DNA from: Acidovorax facilis
Lineage (GTDB): Bacteria > Pseudomonadota > Gammaproteobacteria > Burkholderiales > Burkholderiaceae_C
Length of the DNA: 38,403 nt
Assembly: GCF_023913775.1 (NCBI RefSeq)
Contig: NZ_JAMXAX010000045.1
Span: 1 to 38,403, forward strand
Reading direction: 5' to 3'
Part shown: positions 1-8,026 of the stretch, piece by piece
Layout of the letters: the number at the start of each line of letters is the position of its first letter
Numbering within the stretch: position 1 is the stretch's first letter
The notes under the pieces: model-generated
Databases searched by the model: none
Seen by the model: the letters and a program-made list of their open reading frames with translations, nothing else
Told to the model about the DNA's origin: nothing
Translations under genes and position numbers: made by a program

Positions 1-161
1 CGGTCGCCTTGCGCCCGGACGATCTACACGACGGGTGCTTTGACCTGTACTTCTGTCACCAGCGATTCATGCGTCTGGACATGAACGCTCTGACGGCTTC
101 CAATTGAGGAGGTGTTACCTATGTCCCCGCACACCTGTTTCCCATGTGTCCGGTCTGTACA
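1..161 (+). mobile_element. Right end of an IS481-family insertion sequence (partial)
   Basis: The window opens inside an insertion sequence. The last codons of a transposase (3-107) are followed by about 50 non-coding bases with two related blocks, TGTTACCTATGTCC (114-127) and TGTTTCCCATGTGTCC (136-151), and the string GTCCGGTCTGTACA ending at 161. TGT-rich ends of this kind are typical of IS481-type elements. The exact outer end and any target duplication cannot be fixed, because the left end is outside the window. The family call is from memory of the transposase tail and end style. Confidence 0.6.
3..107 (+). CDS. IS481-family transposase, C-terminal end only
   Basis: An open frame enters from the left edge and stops with TGA at 105-107, leaving 34 residues. 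It starts VALRPDD, contains FDLYFCHQRF and then RLDMNAL. The pattern 'xALRPxxxDGxxDVYFCHQxxxxxDL' closes many IS481-type DDE transposases, where this segment is a small beta-barrel after the integrase core. The catalytic core is outside the window, so activity cannot be judged. A strong-looking GGAGG follows at 108-112 but no gene is attached to it. Confidence 0.6.
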   Translation, partial: VALRPDDLHDGCFDLYFCHQRFMRLDMNALTASN

Positions 162-246
162 GGCGAAGCAAAAGAAAGTTACTCGCATGCCGGGCGACTC
201 CCGGCTCCCGCACTCAACACGGGAATGCAGTAGCCACCGCACAAAA

Positions 247-275
247 GCTTCGACAGGCTCAACCCAGACGGACGG
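247..275. repeat. Short dispersed repeat of the 'CTTCGACAGGCTCA' type
   Basis: The string GCTTCGACAGGCTCAACCC and the bases after it match, from memory, a small repeat scattered between genes in many beta- and gammaproteobacteria (consensus near CTTCGACAGGCTCAGCCCGAACGG). I see only this copy here, so the call depends on outside knowledge. No coding role is visible. Confidence 0.35.
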
Positions 276-290
276 GGCGAGAACGAACTA

Positions 291-340
291 TGAAAACAAT
301 AGCTGCCAGCGCTTTGTGTAGAAGCGCCAGCAGCCAAAAA
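291..340. repeat. Imperfect palindrome, Comamonadaceae-type intergenic repeat, copy 1
   Basis: Arms GCTGCCAGCGCT (302-313) and AGCGCCAGCAGC (323-334) pair at 10 of 12 positions and are followed by a run of A. Bases 293-315 match 7954-7976 at 20 of 23 positions, so this is a dispersed family with two copies in the window. Similar AATAGCTGCTAGCGCTTT palindromes are common between genes of Acidovorax and relatives (from memory). It may act as a weak transcript end for the gene cluster that stops at 447. Confidence 0.55.
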
Positions 341-358
341 ACCCTCAGAACCAACGAC

Positions 359-388
359 TCAAACCGCGCTGAAGTCGGGACGGCGCTT
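359..388 (-). pseudogene. Orphan 3' end of an enoyl-CoA hydratase gene
   Basis: Read on the minus strand this stretch encodes KRRPDFSAV and a TGA stop, exactly the C-terminus of the enoyl-CoA hydratase ending at 447. The two DNA copies (359-390 and 447-478) agree at 29 of 32 positions, and all three differences are synonymous third-codon changes. Upstream of the lysine codon the similarity stops at once and the frame closes with TAA. This looks like the tail of a paralogous hydratase gene whose body was lost, perhaps by IS-linked recombination. A recent duplication of this gene's own tail is less likely, because the differences are all silent. Confidence 0.5.
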
Positions 389-446
389 TTACCGAAAGCC
401 CGTGGTCCTGCTTCGCACTCCACGCCGCTTACGCGGCTACCCGCCT

Positions 447-1223
447 TCAGACTGCGCTGAAATCGGGACGGCGCTTTTCCATAAACGCCGAGAACGCCTC
501 CCGCGCCGCAGGCTCACGCAACATGCGCCCAAAGCTCTCACCTTCTTCCGCCATCACCTCCAGCACCTTCGCCGTCTGCCCACCCTTCATCAACCGCTTG
601 GTTTCGATGAGCGACGACAACGGCTTGGCAGCCAGCTTCTTCGCCTGCGCCTGCGCCACCCCATTGCACTCGGTGGGCGGCACCACACGGTTCACCAGGC
701 CGACTTCCAACGCGGCCTCGGCCATGAAAGGCTCGCCCAGCAGCAGCGCTTCCGCAGCGCGGTGGTACCCCAGCATCTGCGGCACCAGCAGGCTCGATGC
801 GGCCTCGGGGCACAGGCCCAGGTTGACGAACGGCATGGAGAACGCCGCGTTGTCGCCCGCATAGACCAGGTCGCAATGGAACAGCATGGTTGTGCCGATA
901 CCCACGGCAGGGCCACACACCGAGGCGATCACGGGCTTAGGGAAGGTGGCGATGCCGCGCAGAAAACGGAACACGGGCGAATCCTGCGTGGCGGGCGGCT
1001 GCTGCAAAAAGTCGCCGATGTCATTGCCCGCGCTGAAGATGGCCACGTCGCCCTGGAACACCACCACACGCACGCTGGCATCCGCCTTGGCGGCGTCGAG
1101 CGCATCAGCCATGGCGGCGTACATGTCGCGCGTGATGGAGTTCTTCTTGTCCACGCGGTTGAAGGTGATGGTGGTCACGCCCGCTTCGGTGTGGGCAAGG
1201 ATGTCTTGGGTGGCTTCGGTCAT
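447..1223 (-). CDS. Enoyl-CoA hydratase/isomerase family protein
   Basis: A 258-aa crotonase-fold protein, the usual length. The family hydrates 2-enoyl-CoA or shifts double bases of enoyl-CoA in beta-oxidation or related degradation. The oxyanion-hole regions are visible as FSAGNDIGDF (about residues 61-70) and CGPAVGIGTTML (about 101-112). The segment EAALEVGLVNRVV is the typical C-terminal crotonase block. One of the two acidic residues of true hydratases is not obvious, so an isomerase or other acyl-CoA reaction is possible. The ATG at 1223 starts where similarity to the family starts; longer frames upstream lack family sequence. Last gene of the cluster, 68 bp after the thioesterase. Confidence 0.85.
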   Translation of the reverse strand: MTEATQDILAHTEAGVTTITFNRVDKKNSITRDMYAAMADALDAAKADASVRVVVFQGDVAIFSAGNDIGDFLQQPPATQDSPVFRFLRGIATFPKPVIASVCGPAVGIGTTMLFHCDLVYAGDNAAFSMPFVNLGLCPEAASSLLVPQMLGYHRAAEALLLGEPFMAEAALEVGLVNRVVPPTECNGVAQAQAKKLAAKPLSSLIETKRLMKGGQTAKVLEVMAEEGESFGRMLREPAAREAFSAFMEKRRPDFSAV

Positions 1224-1291
1224 GGTGGTAAGGGTTCCGGGGGCTGATGGATGGAGGAAAGAGTGCACGTGCAGAGCAACGGGCCGACTTC

Positions 1292-2164
1292 CTATTCCTT
1301 GTAGTAAACGATCTGATGGCTGGTGGCCAGCATGGTGCCAGCCTCGTTCCAGAGCTGCACGGTCTGGTCGAAGAATCCGTTGCGGAACTCCTGCCCGCGC
1401 GCCTGGCCGAGCAGGAAGCCCGTGCCCGTGGCCTGCAGCTGCTCTGCTGTGGCGTGAAAGTACACGGTGATGGACACCGTGCCCGCAGGCACTTGGCGCG
1501 CACGGCGCAGCCACACGCGAGGGAAGAACACATCAGCCAATGCGGACAGCGCCACGAAGTCGATCGGCCGCGGTGGTGTGTCGCGCATCCACAGCTGCGT
1601 CAGGCTGTGGTCGCCGCTGCCATCCCAGGTGCGCGGGATGAAGCCAGCGATGGGGCGCATCTCGTAGCGATTGAGCCATTCCACAGCGCCCAAGGGGGCG
1701 ACGATGGCTTTTTGCTCTGCAGGTGGGGGCACCTGCGGCATGGGCACATCGCCCACGCTCCAGGTCTCGCGGCGCACGGCCGTGACGGCGGTGGCCGTGG
1801 TGGTGACCACCTGCGCGCCGTCGGCACCGGCCTGCAGGATCGACAGCGTCCAGTGCTGGGTGGAGCGATTGGTGCGAACAGGAGTTGCCTGCACCGTGAA
1901 CGCACCAGCGGTCAAAGCGCCCGCGTAGTTGACCGTCAGCGACAGCGGATCACCCAGCCGGTCGGGGTGCTGCAAGATGGCCTGCAGCAGCGTGGCTGCG
2001 GTGATGCCACCAAACGGGCCCACCATGTTCCAGTAGCCGGGGTGGGTCTGCCCTTCGTACTGGCCCGTCGCATCGGACGATGCCGTCAGTTGCAGCGCCT
2101 CGTCCAGCGGGTGGGTAGCGGAGGACGAAGACGCAGACGAAGAAGTGGATGAAGAGGAAGTCAT
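1292..2164 (-). CDS. Acyl-CoA thioesterase family protein (double hotdog)
   Basis: A 290-aa protein with the layout of TesB-like double-hotdog thioesterases, which split acyl-CoA into free acid and CoA. The first half carries HPGYWNMVGPFGGITAATLLQA, seen here as the pieces PGYWNMVGPFGG and ITAATLLQAI, the usual substrate-pocket helix of the N-terminal hotdog. The second half resembles the C-terminal hotdog, with LTQLWMRDTPPRPIDFVALSALAD in pieces LWMRDTPPRP and ALSALADVFFPRVW. The first 19 residues are almost pure Ser/Thr/Ala, an odd low-complexity head. The ATG at 2164 has a weak ribosome site, so the true start is a little uncertain. It sits 27 bp after the hydrolase gene, in the same direction. 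Confidence 0.8.
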   Translation of the reverse strand: MTSSSSTSSSASSSSATHPLDEALQLTASSDATGQYEGQTHPGYWNMVGPFGGITAATLLQAILQHPDRLGDPLSLTVNYAGALTAGAFTVQATPVRTNRSTQHWTLSILQAGADGAQVVTTTATAVTAVRRETWSVGDVPMPQVPPPAEQKAIVAPLGAVEWLNRYEMRPIAGFIPRTWDGSGDHSLTQLWMRDTPPRPIDFVALSALADVFFPRVWLRRARQVPAGTVSITVYFHATAEQLQATGTGFLLGQARGQEFRNGFFDQTVQLWNEAGTMLATSHQIVYYKE

Positions 2165-2191
2165 GCTGCAAGTGTGCCGCGAAACGACCGC

Positions 2192-3082
2192 TCAGGCCGT
2201 CGTACCGGAGACTTCGCCGCGGGGCATTCCGCCACCGCCCAGTGCAGCCAGCGCAGCCGCTGCGCGCGGCCACAGGCTTTGGCGGAACTGGTCGCGAAAG
2301 AAGCCGAAGTGCCCAATGCGCCGCACCTGCAGGTCGGCCGGCGTGATGCTCTCCACGCGGCGCTCGGTGTTGGCGTACAGGTTCACCAGGTTGTGCGTGC
2401 CGCGCAAGGTCATCAGCTCGTCGTCCGCCATCGACAGCGCCAGCACCGGGAACCGCACCGCGCCATAACTCTGCGCCACCGCAGGCCCCTCAGCCCCCAC
2501 GCTGTAAGCGGGGTCCAGACACCAGCGCCGCCACTGCAGGATCACACCCGCAGGCAGGTCGCCCACCTTCTTGAGCGTGCGCCCCGGAAAGTACCCGCAC
2601 AGCCGCGTGGCCAGCGGCACCAGCACCCACCAGAAATACGGAACGATGCGCTTGAGCTGCGGCGCGTTGTCACGCCAGTAGCCGCTGCCTGCAGCCACGC
2701 TCAGCAGGCCCGCCACCTGTTCGGGCTTTTTCAGCAAGCCAGGCAACTGCGCGCCCAGGCTGTGGCCCAGCAAATACAGCGGCTGCGACGGCAGCGCGGC
2801 CTTGGCGGCTGTGATCACCGCCTCGTAGTCCTGCGCCCAGTCGAACAGATCCGCCTTCACATCGCGCATCGCACCCTGCAGTGAGTCGCCATGGCCCCGG
2901 TAGTCGAAAGTGGTGACTCGAAACCCCTGCTGCGCCATCCACAGCGCAAAGGCCTCGTAATACGACTGCCGCACCCCCATCGCGCCGCCGATGACAACGC
3001 TGGCGCGCGGTGTGCACTCGGGTTCGTAGACACGCAGTGCCAAAGACACCGCCCCGTTGACCTGCAAGGTTTGCTTGTTCAT
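2192..3082 (-). CDS. Alpha/beta hydrolase family protein
   Basis: A 296-aa protein with an alpha/beta-hydrolase fold. The nucleophile elbow GHSLGAQ places Ser108 as catalytic base partner; upstream, FDYRGHGDS (about 59-67) is the usual strand-turn before the lid. The substrate is unknown; an esterase or lipase that frees acyl groups would fit its place beside acyl-CoA genes. The start at 3082 was chosen because AAGGAG stands six bases upstream; an in-frame ATG at 3163 lacks this and adds 27 residues unlike the family. It leads a sub-cluster with the thioesterase and hydratase that follow. Confidence 0.8.
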   Translation of the reverse strand: MNKQTLQVNGAVSLALRVYEPECTPRASVVIGGAMGVRQSYYEAFALWMAQQGFRVTTFDYRGHGDSLQGAMRDVKADLFDWAQDYEAVITAAKAALPSQPLYLLGHSLGAQLPGLLKKPEQVAGLLSVAAGSGYWRDNAPQLKRIVPYFWWVLVPLATRLCGYFPGRTLKKVGDLPAGVILQWRRWCLDPAYSVGAEGPAVAQSYGAVRFPVLALSMADDELMTLRGTHNLVNLYANTERRVESITPADLQVRRIGHFGFFRDQFRQSLWPRAAAALAALGGGGMPRGEVSGTTA

Positions 3083-3223
3083 GTCTGTCTCCTTGTGTCG
3101 AAACCGATCTGCGTCGGCTTGAATGGAAAACACAACGGGCTGGTCTCGTACCCCAGCCTTCACACCCCGTACTCCAGGGCGTAGCGAGCGGGATCAGCTG
3201 CTAGGCGGACGGAGCGCAGGAAC

Positions 3224-3254
3224 CGGAACGTACTTCCTGTACGTGAGGATTCCG
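3224..3254. repeat. Intergenic stem-loop between thiolase and hydrolase genes
   Basis: The 217-bp gap 3083-3299 holds a palindrome: CGTAC (3229-3233), loop TTCCT, GTACG (3239-3243), extended by CGGAA (3224-3228) pairing with TTCCG (3250-3254) across a bulge. There is no T-run after it on the minus strand, so it is not a classical terminator. Similar GTACG stem-loops followed by GGATTCCGAGCACCGCC recur in Comamonadaceae intergenic DNA (from memory). Nothing else is seen in this gap. Confidence 0.4.
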
Positions 3255-3299
3255 AGCACCGCCCAACGACGCAGATGACCCGCGCAGTAGCCAGCTAAC

Positions 3300-4499
3300 T
3301 CAAAGAGCTTCGATGATGCCGGCGGCGCCTTGGCCTGTGCCCACGCACATCGTGACCATGCCGTACTTCAGCTTGTGGCGACGCAGCGCGTGCACCACGG
3401 TAGCAGCACGGATGGCACCAGTAGCGCCCAGCGGATGCCCCAGCGCAATGGCGCCGCCCATAGGGTTCACGTTCGCAGGGTTCAGGCCCAGCGTATTAAT
3501 CACCGCCAGCGACTGCGCCGCAAACGCTTCATTCAGCTCATACCAGCCAATGTCATCGCTCTTGAGACCCGCATAACGCAGGGCCGCAGGAATCGCTTCG
3601 ATCGGGCCAATGCCCATGATCTCGGGCGGCACGCCGCGCGCAGCGTAGCTCACAAAACGCGCCAGGGGCGTCAGGCCAAACTGCTTCACCGCCTTTTCGC
3701 TGGCCACGATGAGCGCACCGGCACCATCGCTGGTCTGCGAGCTGTTGCCTGCCGTGACGCTGCCGCGTGCAGCAAACACGGGCTTGAGCTTGGCCAGGCC
3801 TTCCAGGGACGTGTCGGGGCGAGGGCCTTCGTCCAGGCTCACGGTGCGGCGCTTTTCCACCACTTCGCCGGTAGCGAGGTTGGGCGACCGCTCCACGATC
3901 TCGAAGGGCGTGATTTCGTCGGTGAACTCCCCGGCCTTTTGGGCCTTGATGGCGCGCAGGTGCGATTCGAGGGCGAACGCGTCCTGCATTTCGCGGCTCA
4001 CCTTCCACTGCTGGGCGACCTTTTCTGCCGTCAGGCCCATGCCGTAGGCGATGCCCACGTTTTCGTCCTTCGCAAAGATCTCGGCGTTGAACGAGGGCTT
4101 GTTGCCGCCCATGGGCACCAGGCTCATGGACTCGGCGCCACCGGCGATCAGCACGTCGGCCTCGCCCACGCGGATGCGGTCGGCGGCCATCTGCAGCGCG
4201 GTGATGCCCGATGCGCAGAAGCGGTTCACGGTCACGCCGCCCACGGGGTGGTCGAACGCCAGGCCCACGGCAATGCGGGCCATGTTCATGCCCTGCTCAC
4301 CTTCGGGGAAGGAGCAGCCGATGATGGCGTCTTCAATCGCCTTGGGGTCCAGCGTGGGCACCTGCAGCATGGCGCTCTTGATGGCGGCGACCAGCAGGTC
4401 GTCAGGCCGGGTGTTCTTGAAATAGCCGCGGCCCGAGCGCCCAATGGGCGTGCGCGTGGCGGCGACGATGTAGGCGTCCTGGACTTGTTTTTGAGCCAT
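3300..4499 (-). CDS. fadA: Acetyl-CoA C-acyltransferase (thiolase)
   Basis: A 399-aa thiolase, normal length for the family. It cleaves 3-ketoacyl-CoA with CoA to acetyl-CoA and a shortened acyl-CoA, the last step of beta-oxidation. The acyl-accepting cysteine is Cys95 in NRFCASGIT, the general base His355 is in GHPLGATGA, and the second catalytic cysteine is Cys385 in MCVGTGQGAA, so all active-site residues are present. The ATG at 4499 begins MAQKQVQDAYIV as expected. It follows the DUF4442 gene by 12 bp and works with the fused dehydrogenase/hydratase upstream. The symbol is by role; a more specific paralogue name is possible. Confidence 0.9.
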   Translation of the reverse strand: MAQKQVQDAYIVAATRTPIGRSGRGYFKNTRPDDLLVAAIKSAMLQVPTLDPKAIEDAIIGCSFPEGEQGMNMARIAVGLAFDHPVGGVTVNRFCASGITALQMAADRIRVGEADVLIAGGAESMSLVPMGGNKPSFNAEIFAKDENVGIAYGMGLTAEKVAQQWKVSREMQDAFALESHLRAIKAQKAGEFTDEITPFEIVERSPNLATGEVVEKRRTVSLDEGPRPDTSLEGLAKLKPVFAARGSVTAGNSSQTSDGAGALIVASEKAVKQFGLTPLARFVSYAARGVPPEIMGIGPIEAIPAALRYAGLKSDDIGWYELNEAFAAQSLAVINTLGLNPANVNPMGGAIALGHPLGATGAIRAATVVHALRRHKLKYGMVTMCVGTGQGAAGIIEAL

Positions 4500-4511
4500 G
4501 GTGAAACTCCT

Positions 4512-5021
4512 TCAATTCTTGGGGGGGCGGCTGGAAGGAACCCAGGCCCACGTAAATACACATTCGACCGGCTCCACACCGGCTTCGTCGGTCACGGTGA
4601 CTTTCACCTGCACCTCGCCTTTGTCACTGGCCCGCATGGCGGCGCGCTGCTCGGCGGTGAGCGTGGCCACGGCTTTGAGGCCGCCCGTGGCGCGCTTCTT
4701 GAACGCCATGCTCAGCTCCTTGGCCAGCGGCAGGCAGTCGTCGCGCACATTCATGCCCACGGCCATGCCGGTGGCCGTTTCGGCCAGCAGATTCATGGCC
4801 GAGGCGTGCACACCACCAATGTGGTTTTGCACACGGTGCTCGTTGGCAAGATGCACTTCGACCCGCTCAGGCGTGAGCGACACGAACTTCACCCCGGCCG
4901 TGCCGGTAAAGGGCACAGCCCGGCGCAGGATGATGTTCTGCACGAAGCCACGCAGGAAGGCAGGGGCCTCGTCCAGGCGCATCAGCGAGCGCTGCAATTT
5001 GTTGGGGGCGTGTTCGCTCAT
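4512..5021 (-). CDS. DUF4442 hotdog-fold thioesterase-like protein
   Basis: A 169-aa protein with the single hotdog fold of DUF4442/PaaI-like proteins. Key stretches are NHIGGVHASAMNLLAETATG (residues about 66-85, the hotdog helix and its entry) and the later strand segment LAKELSMAFKKRATGG. Relatives hydrolyse acyl-CoA, and a role in relieving CoA sequestration or removing dead-end intermediates would fit its place between the fused enzyme (32 bp upstream) and the thiolase (12 bp downstream). The substrate cannot be told from sequence. The family assignment is from motif memory. Confidence 0.75.
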   Translation of the reverse strand: MSEHAPNKLQRSLMRLDEAPAFLRGFVQNIILRRAVPFTGTAGVKFVSLTPERVEVHLANEHRVQNHIGGVHASAMNLLAETATGMAVGMNVRDDCLPLAKELSMAFKKRATGGLKAVATLTAEQRAAMRASDKGEVQVKVTVTDEAGVEPVECVFTWAWVPSSRPPKN

Positions 5022-5053
5022 GTCGGTCTACCGGCTATCCATCGACGTCCGGA

Positions 5054-7477
5054 TCAGTTGCGAACCGGCTTGCCGGTGGACAACATGCCCAGGATGCGCT
5101 CGTGCGTCTTGGGCTGGGCGATCAGGTGGCAGAACACCTTGCGCTCCAGCGTGAGCAGGTATTCCTCGCTCACCATCGAGCCAGCATCCACATCGCCGCC
5201 ACAGACCACCTCGGCGATCATGGCGCCGATCTTGAAGTCGTAGGCACTGATGAAGCCGCCATCGCGCATGTTCACCAACTGGGCCTTGATGGTGGCCAGG
5301 CCGCTGCGGCCCGCCACGGGGAACAGGCGCTTGTGCGGTGCACGCCATCCGCTCGCAGCCATGGACTTGGCTTCGTTGATGGCCACGAACAGCAGCTCGT
5401 CCTTGTGGGGCACGATGATGTCGCTGTCCAGCAGGAAGCCCAGCTTGCGCGACTCGATGGCGCTGGTGCCCACCTTGGCCATGGCCGCGGCAGTGAAGCC
5501 CTCGGTCAGGAAGGGCAGGATGTCCTTGGATGTGGAAGCTGCCATGTTCTCGGCCGCGCGGCGGGCGATGTAGGTCAGGCCGCCGGCGCCGGGCACCAGG
5601 CCCACGCCCACTTCGACCAAGCCGATGTAGCTTTCCATGTGGGCCACGCGCTTGGCCGAATACACGGCCAGCTCGCAACCACCACCCAGCGCCATGCCAT
5701 GGATGGCTGCGACGACAGGCACCTGCGCATAGCGGATGCGCATCATCAGGTTTTGCAGCTCCTGCTCGATGCTTTCCACCGCATCGGCGCCGCCGACCAT
5801 GAACGCGGGCATCGTGGCTTCCAGGTCGGCCCCCACGCTGAAGGGCGCGTCGCCGGACCAGATGACCATGCCCTGGTACTCGGCCTCGGCCAGTTCCAGC
5901 GCTTCCATCAGCGCTTCCATCACCTCGGGGCTGATGGCGTGCATCTTGTTCTTGATGCTGGCAATCAATACCTGACCGTCGAGCGTCCAGGTGCGAAGGG
6001 CCTTGGACTCGGCAATGGTGGTGCCGGCGGTGCGCCAGTCGGGCAGGCTGGACTCGCCCAGCAAGGCCTCGGGGAAGATCTGGCGCTCGTACACAGGCAG
6101 CTGGCGGCGCGGGACAAACTTGTTCTGCGATGCGCTCCATGAACCTTGCGCGGTGTGCACGCCACCGGCTTCGGCCACGAGGCCCTTGAAGACCCACTCG
6201 GGCAGCGGCGCCTTGCACAGCGCCTTGCCGGCGTCGATGTCTTCCTGGATCATCTGCGCGACTTCGAGCCAACCGGCTTCCTGCCACAGCTCGAAGGGGC
6301 CCTGCTTCATGCCAAAGCCCCAGCGCATGGCCTGGTCCACGTCGCGGGCGTTGTCGGCAATGGTGCCCAGGTGCACGGCAGCGTAGTGGAAGCTGTTGCG
6401 CAGGATGGCCCAGAGGAACTGGCCGGGCGCGCCTTCGGCGTTGCGCAGCAGGCGCAGGCGTTCGGCGGCGGGCTTCTTGAGCATGCGAGCGTATACCTCG
6501 TCGGCCTTCTGGCCAGCGGGCACGTACTCTTCGCTCTCCAACTCAAAGCGCATCACATCGCGGCCGACCTTCTTGAAGAAGCCTGCCTTGGTCTTCTGGC
6601 CCAGGTTGCCCAGCTCCAGCAGCTTCTTCAGCACGGCGGGTGTGCCAAAGCTTTCGTAAAACGGATCAAACTGTGCAGACCCTTTGGTAGCGTCGCCGCT
6701 CAGGTTGTCCTGCAGCGTCTTGATGACGTGGGCCATGGTGTCCAGGCCCACCACGTCGGCGGTGCGGAAGGTGCCGCTCGATGCGCGGCCCAGCTTCTTG
6801 CCCGTGAGGTCGTCCACCACGTCATAGGTCAGGCCGAAATTCTCGACCTCCTTCATGGTCGCCAGCATGCCGGCGATGCCCACACGGTTGGCGATGAAGT
6901 TGGGGGTGTCGTGTGCGCGCACCACACCCTTGCCCAGGCCGCTGGTCACAAAGGCTTCAAGCTGGTCCAGCACTTCGGGCTGGGTGGTGGGGGTGTTGAT
7001 CAACTCCACCAGCGTCATGTAGCGCGGGGGGTTGAAGAAGTGGATGCCGCAAAAGCGTGGCTTGATGCTGTCGGGCAGCACTTCACTCAACTTGGTGATC
7101 GACAGGCCCGAGGTGTTGGACGCCAGGATGGCGTGCTTGGCCACGTGGGGGGCTATTCTTGTGTACAGGTCGAGCTTCCAGTCCATGCGCTCGGCAATGG
7201 CCTCGATCACGAGGTCGCATTCTTTGAGCAGGTGCATGTGCTCTTCGTAGTTGGCCTGCTGGATCAGCGCCGCATCATCGGCCACGCCCAGGGGCGAAGG
7301 CTTGAGCTTCTTGAGGCCTTCCACGGCCTTGGTGACGATGCCGTTCTTTGGGCCTTCCTTGGCAGGCAGGTCGAACAGCACCACGGGCACCTTCACGTTG
7401 ACGAGGTGGGCGGCAATCTGCGCGCCCATCACGCCTGCGCCGAGCACGGCGACTTTTTTCACTTGGAATCGGGACAT
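5054..7477 (-). CDS. 3-hydroxyacyl-CoA dehydrogenase / enoyl-CoA hydratase fusion
   Basis: An 807-aa bifunctional beta-oxidation enzyme. The N-terminus has the NAD-binding Rossmann motif VAVLGAGVMGAQIAAH (about 9-24), followed by the dehydrogenase helical domains, with FFNPPRYMTLVE and HDTPNFIANRVG being typical blocks. The C-terminal third is a crotonase domain, with GMALGGGCELAVYSAKR forming the oxyanion loop and GVGLVPGAGG the second one. This order (dehydrogenase first, hydratase last) is opposite to E. coli FadB and like Bacillus FadN. The start at 7477 (MSRFQVKK) was chosen over 7525 because an AGGAA stands upstream and the family begins there. It acts with the thiolase on chain shortening in the cytoplasm. 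Confidence 0.9.
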   Translation of the reverse strand: MSRFQVKKVAVLGAGVMGAQIAAHLVNVKVPVVLFDLPAKEGPKNGIVTKAVEGLKKLKPSPLGVADDAALIQQANYEEHMHLLKECDLVIEAIAERMDWKLDLYTRIAPHVAKHAILASNTSGLSITKLSEVLPDSIKPRFCGIHFFNPPRYMTLVELINTPTTQPEVLDQLEAFVTSGLGKGVVRAHDTPNFIANRVGIAGMLATMKEVENFGLTYDVVDDLTGKKLGRASSGTFRTADVVGLDTMAHVIKTLQDNLSGDATKGSAQFDPFYESFGTPAVLKKLLELGNLGQKTKAGFFKKVGRDVMRFELESEEYVPAGQKADEVYARMLKKPAAERLRLLRNAEGAPGQFLWAILRNSFHYAAVHLGTIADNARDVDQAMRWGFGMKQGPFELWQEAGWLEVAQMIQEDIDAGKALCKAPLPEWVFKGLVAEAGGVHTAQGSWSASQNKFVPRRQLPVYERQIFPEALLGESSLPDWRTAGTTIAESKALRTWTLDGQVLIASIKNKMHAISPEVMEALMEALELAEAEYQGMVIWSGDAPFSVGADLEATMPAFMVGGADAVESIEQELQNLMMRIRYAQVPVVAAIHGMALGGGCELAVYSAKRVAHMESYIGLVEVGVGLVPGAGGLTYIARRAAENMAASTSKDILPFLTEGFTAAAMAKVGTSAIESRKLGFLLDSDIIVPHKDELLFVAINEAKSMAASGWRAPHKRLFPVAGRSGLATIKAQLVNMRDGGFISAYDFKIGAMIAEVVCGGDVDAGSMVSEEYLLTLERKVFCHLIAQPKTHERILGMLSTGKPVRN

Positions 7478-7544
7478 GGGTTGGGTTCCTGGTTGGGGCG
7501 TTGCGCAACACCGCAGGGGGTGCACAAGGCCACGGGAATGGGGT

Positions 7545-7982
7545 TTACTGGACGCGGATCCAGGTTTGCGTGCGGCCGAACGGGCCGATCGAGCCCCGCA
7601 CTTCGAGCTTCTTGCCGCCCTCGACGGGGGTCATGCGCAGGGTGTAGTTGCGGCCGTTCTCGGGGTCGAGAATCTTGCCGCCTTCCCACACCTCTTTGCC
7701 GTCAGCCTTCTTGGCACCCCGGATGATCTCCAGGCCCAAGATGGGCTTGCCCTTGCGGTCATCCGAGCATTCGTCGCAGACATCGTCGGGCTTGGCGTCT
7801 TTGGACAGGCGCTTTTCCAGCGCCCCGTTCAAAACGCCGCCGCCGATGTCGCGGATGCGGATTTCGGCCTTGGCCTCGCCGGTCTTGTCGTCGATGTTGC
7901 GCCACAGGCCTTCGGGCGTCGCCTGCGCCCAGACGGGCGCCGAAAACGCTACAAAAATAATAGCTGCTACCGCTTTATACAT
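7545..7982 (-). CDS. DUF2147 exported protein
   Basis: A 145-aa protein with a signal peptide: MYKAVAAIIFVAFSAPVWAQ ends in a VWA-Q cleavage site. The mature part begins with EGLWRNIDDKTG and has VCDECSDDRKGKPILGLEI in pieces CDECSDDRKG and KPILGLEI, then WEGGKILDPENGRNY and a beta-rich end. This is the DUF2147 pattern (small beta-barrel periplasmic proteins of unknown role, often in lipid-linked gene sets). It lies between the acyl-CoA dehydrogenase and the fused enzyme, in the same direction, so co-transcription is likely. The signal peptide codons carry a copy of the dispersed palindromic repeat. Confidence 0.8.
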   Translation of the reverse strand: MYKAVAAIIFVAFSAPVWAQATPEGLWRNIDDKTGEAKAEIRIRDIGGGVLNGALEKRLSKDAKPDDVCDECSDDRKGKPILGLEIIRGAKKADGKEVWEGGKILDPENGRNYTLRMTPVEGGKKLEVRGSIGPFGRTQTWIRVQ

Positions 7983-7990
7983 AGGCGCTC
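7954..7990. repeat. Dispersed repeat, copy 2, inside a signal-peptide coding start
   Basis: Bases 7954-7976 match 293-315 at 20 of 23 positions (AATAGCTGCTACCGCTTT core). The right arm is decayed to AGGCGCT. The repeat covers the start codon region of the DUF2147 gene, so residues 3-10 (KAVAAIIF) are encoded by it. The coding reading is inferred to be secondary to the repeat; hydrophobic residues happen to suit a signal peptide. Confidence 0.5.
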
Positions 7991-8026
7991 CGTGCCAAAA
8001 AAGCTTGAAATCCGCAGATCTACCGA

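Noticed and set aside
291..340. Plus-strand frame starting MKTIAAS
   Set aside because: It is a by-product of the dispersed palindrome; no gene continues from it.
3330..5243. 637-aa open frame on the plus strand, and other long plus-strand frames in 402-2152, 6146-8123, 8231-9928, 16570-19746 and 34430-36148
   Set aside because: They lie antisense to well-recognised genes, have His/Arg/Gln-rich compositions typical of antisense reading in high-GC DNA, and no family pattern.
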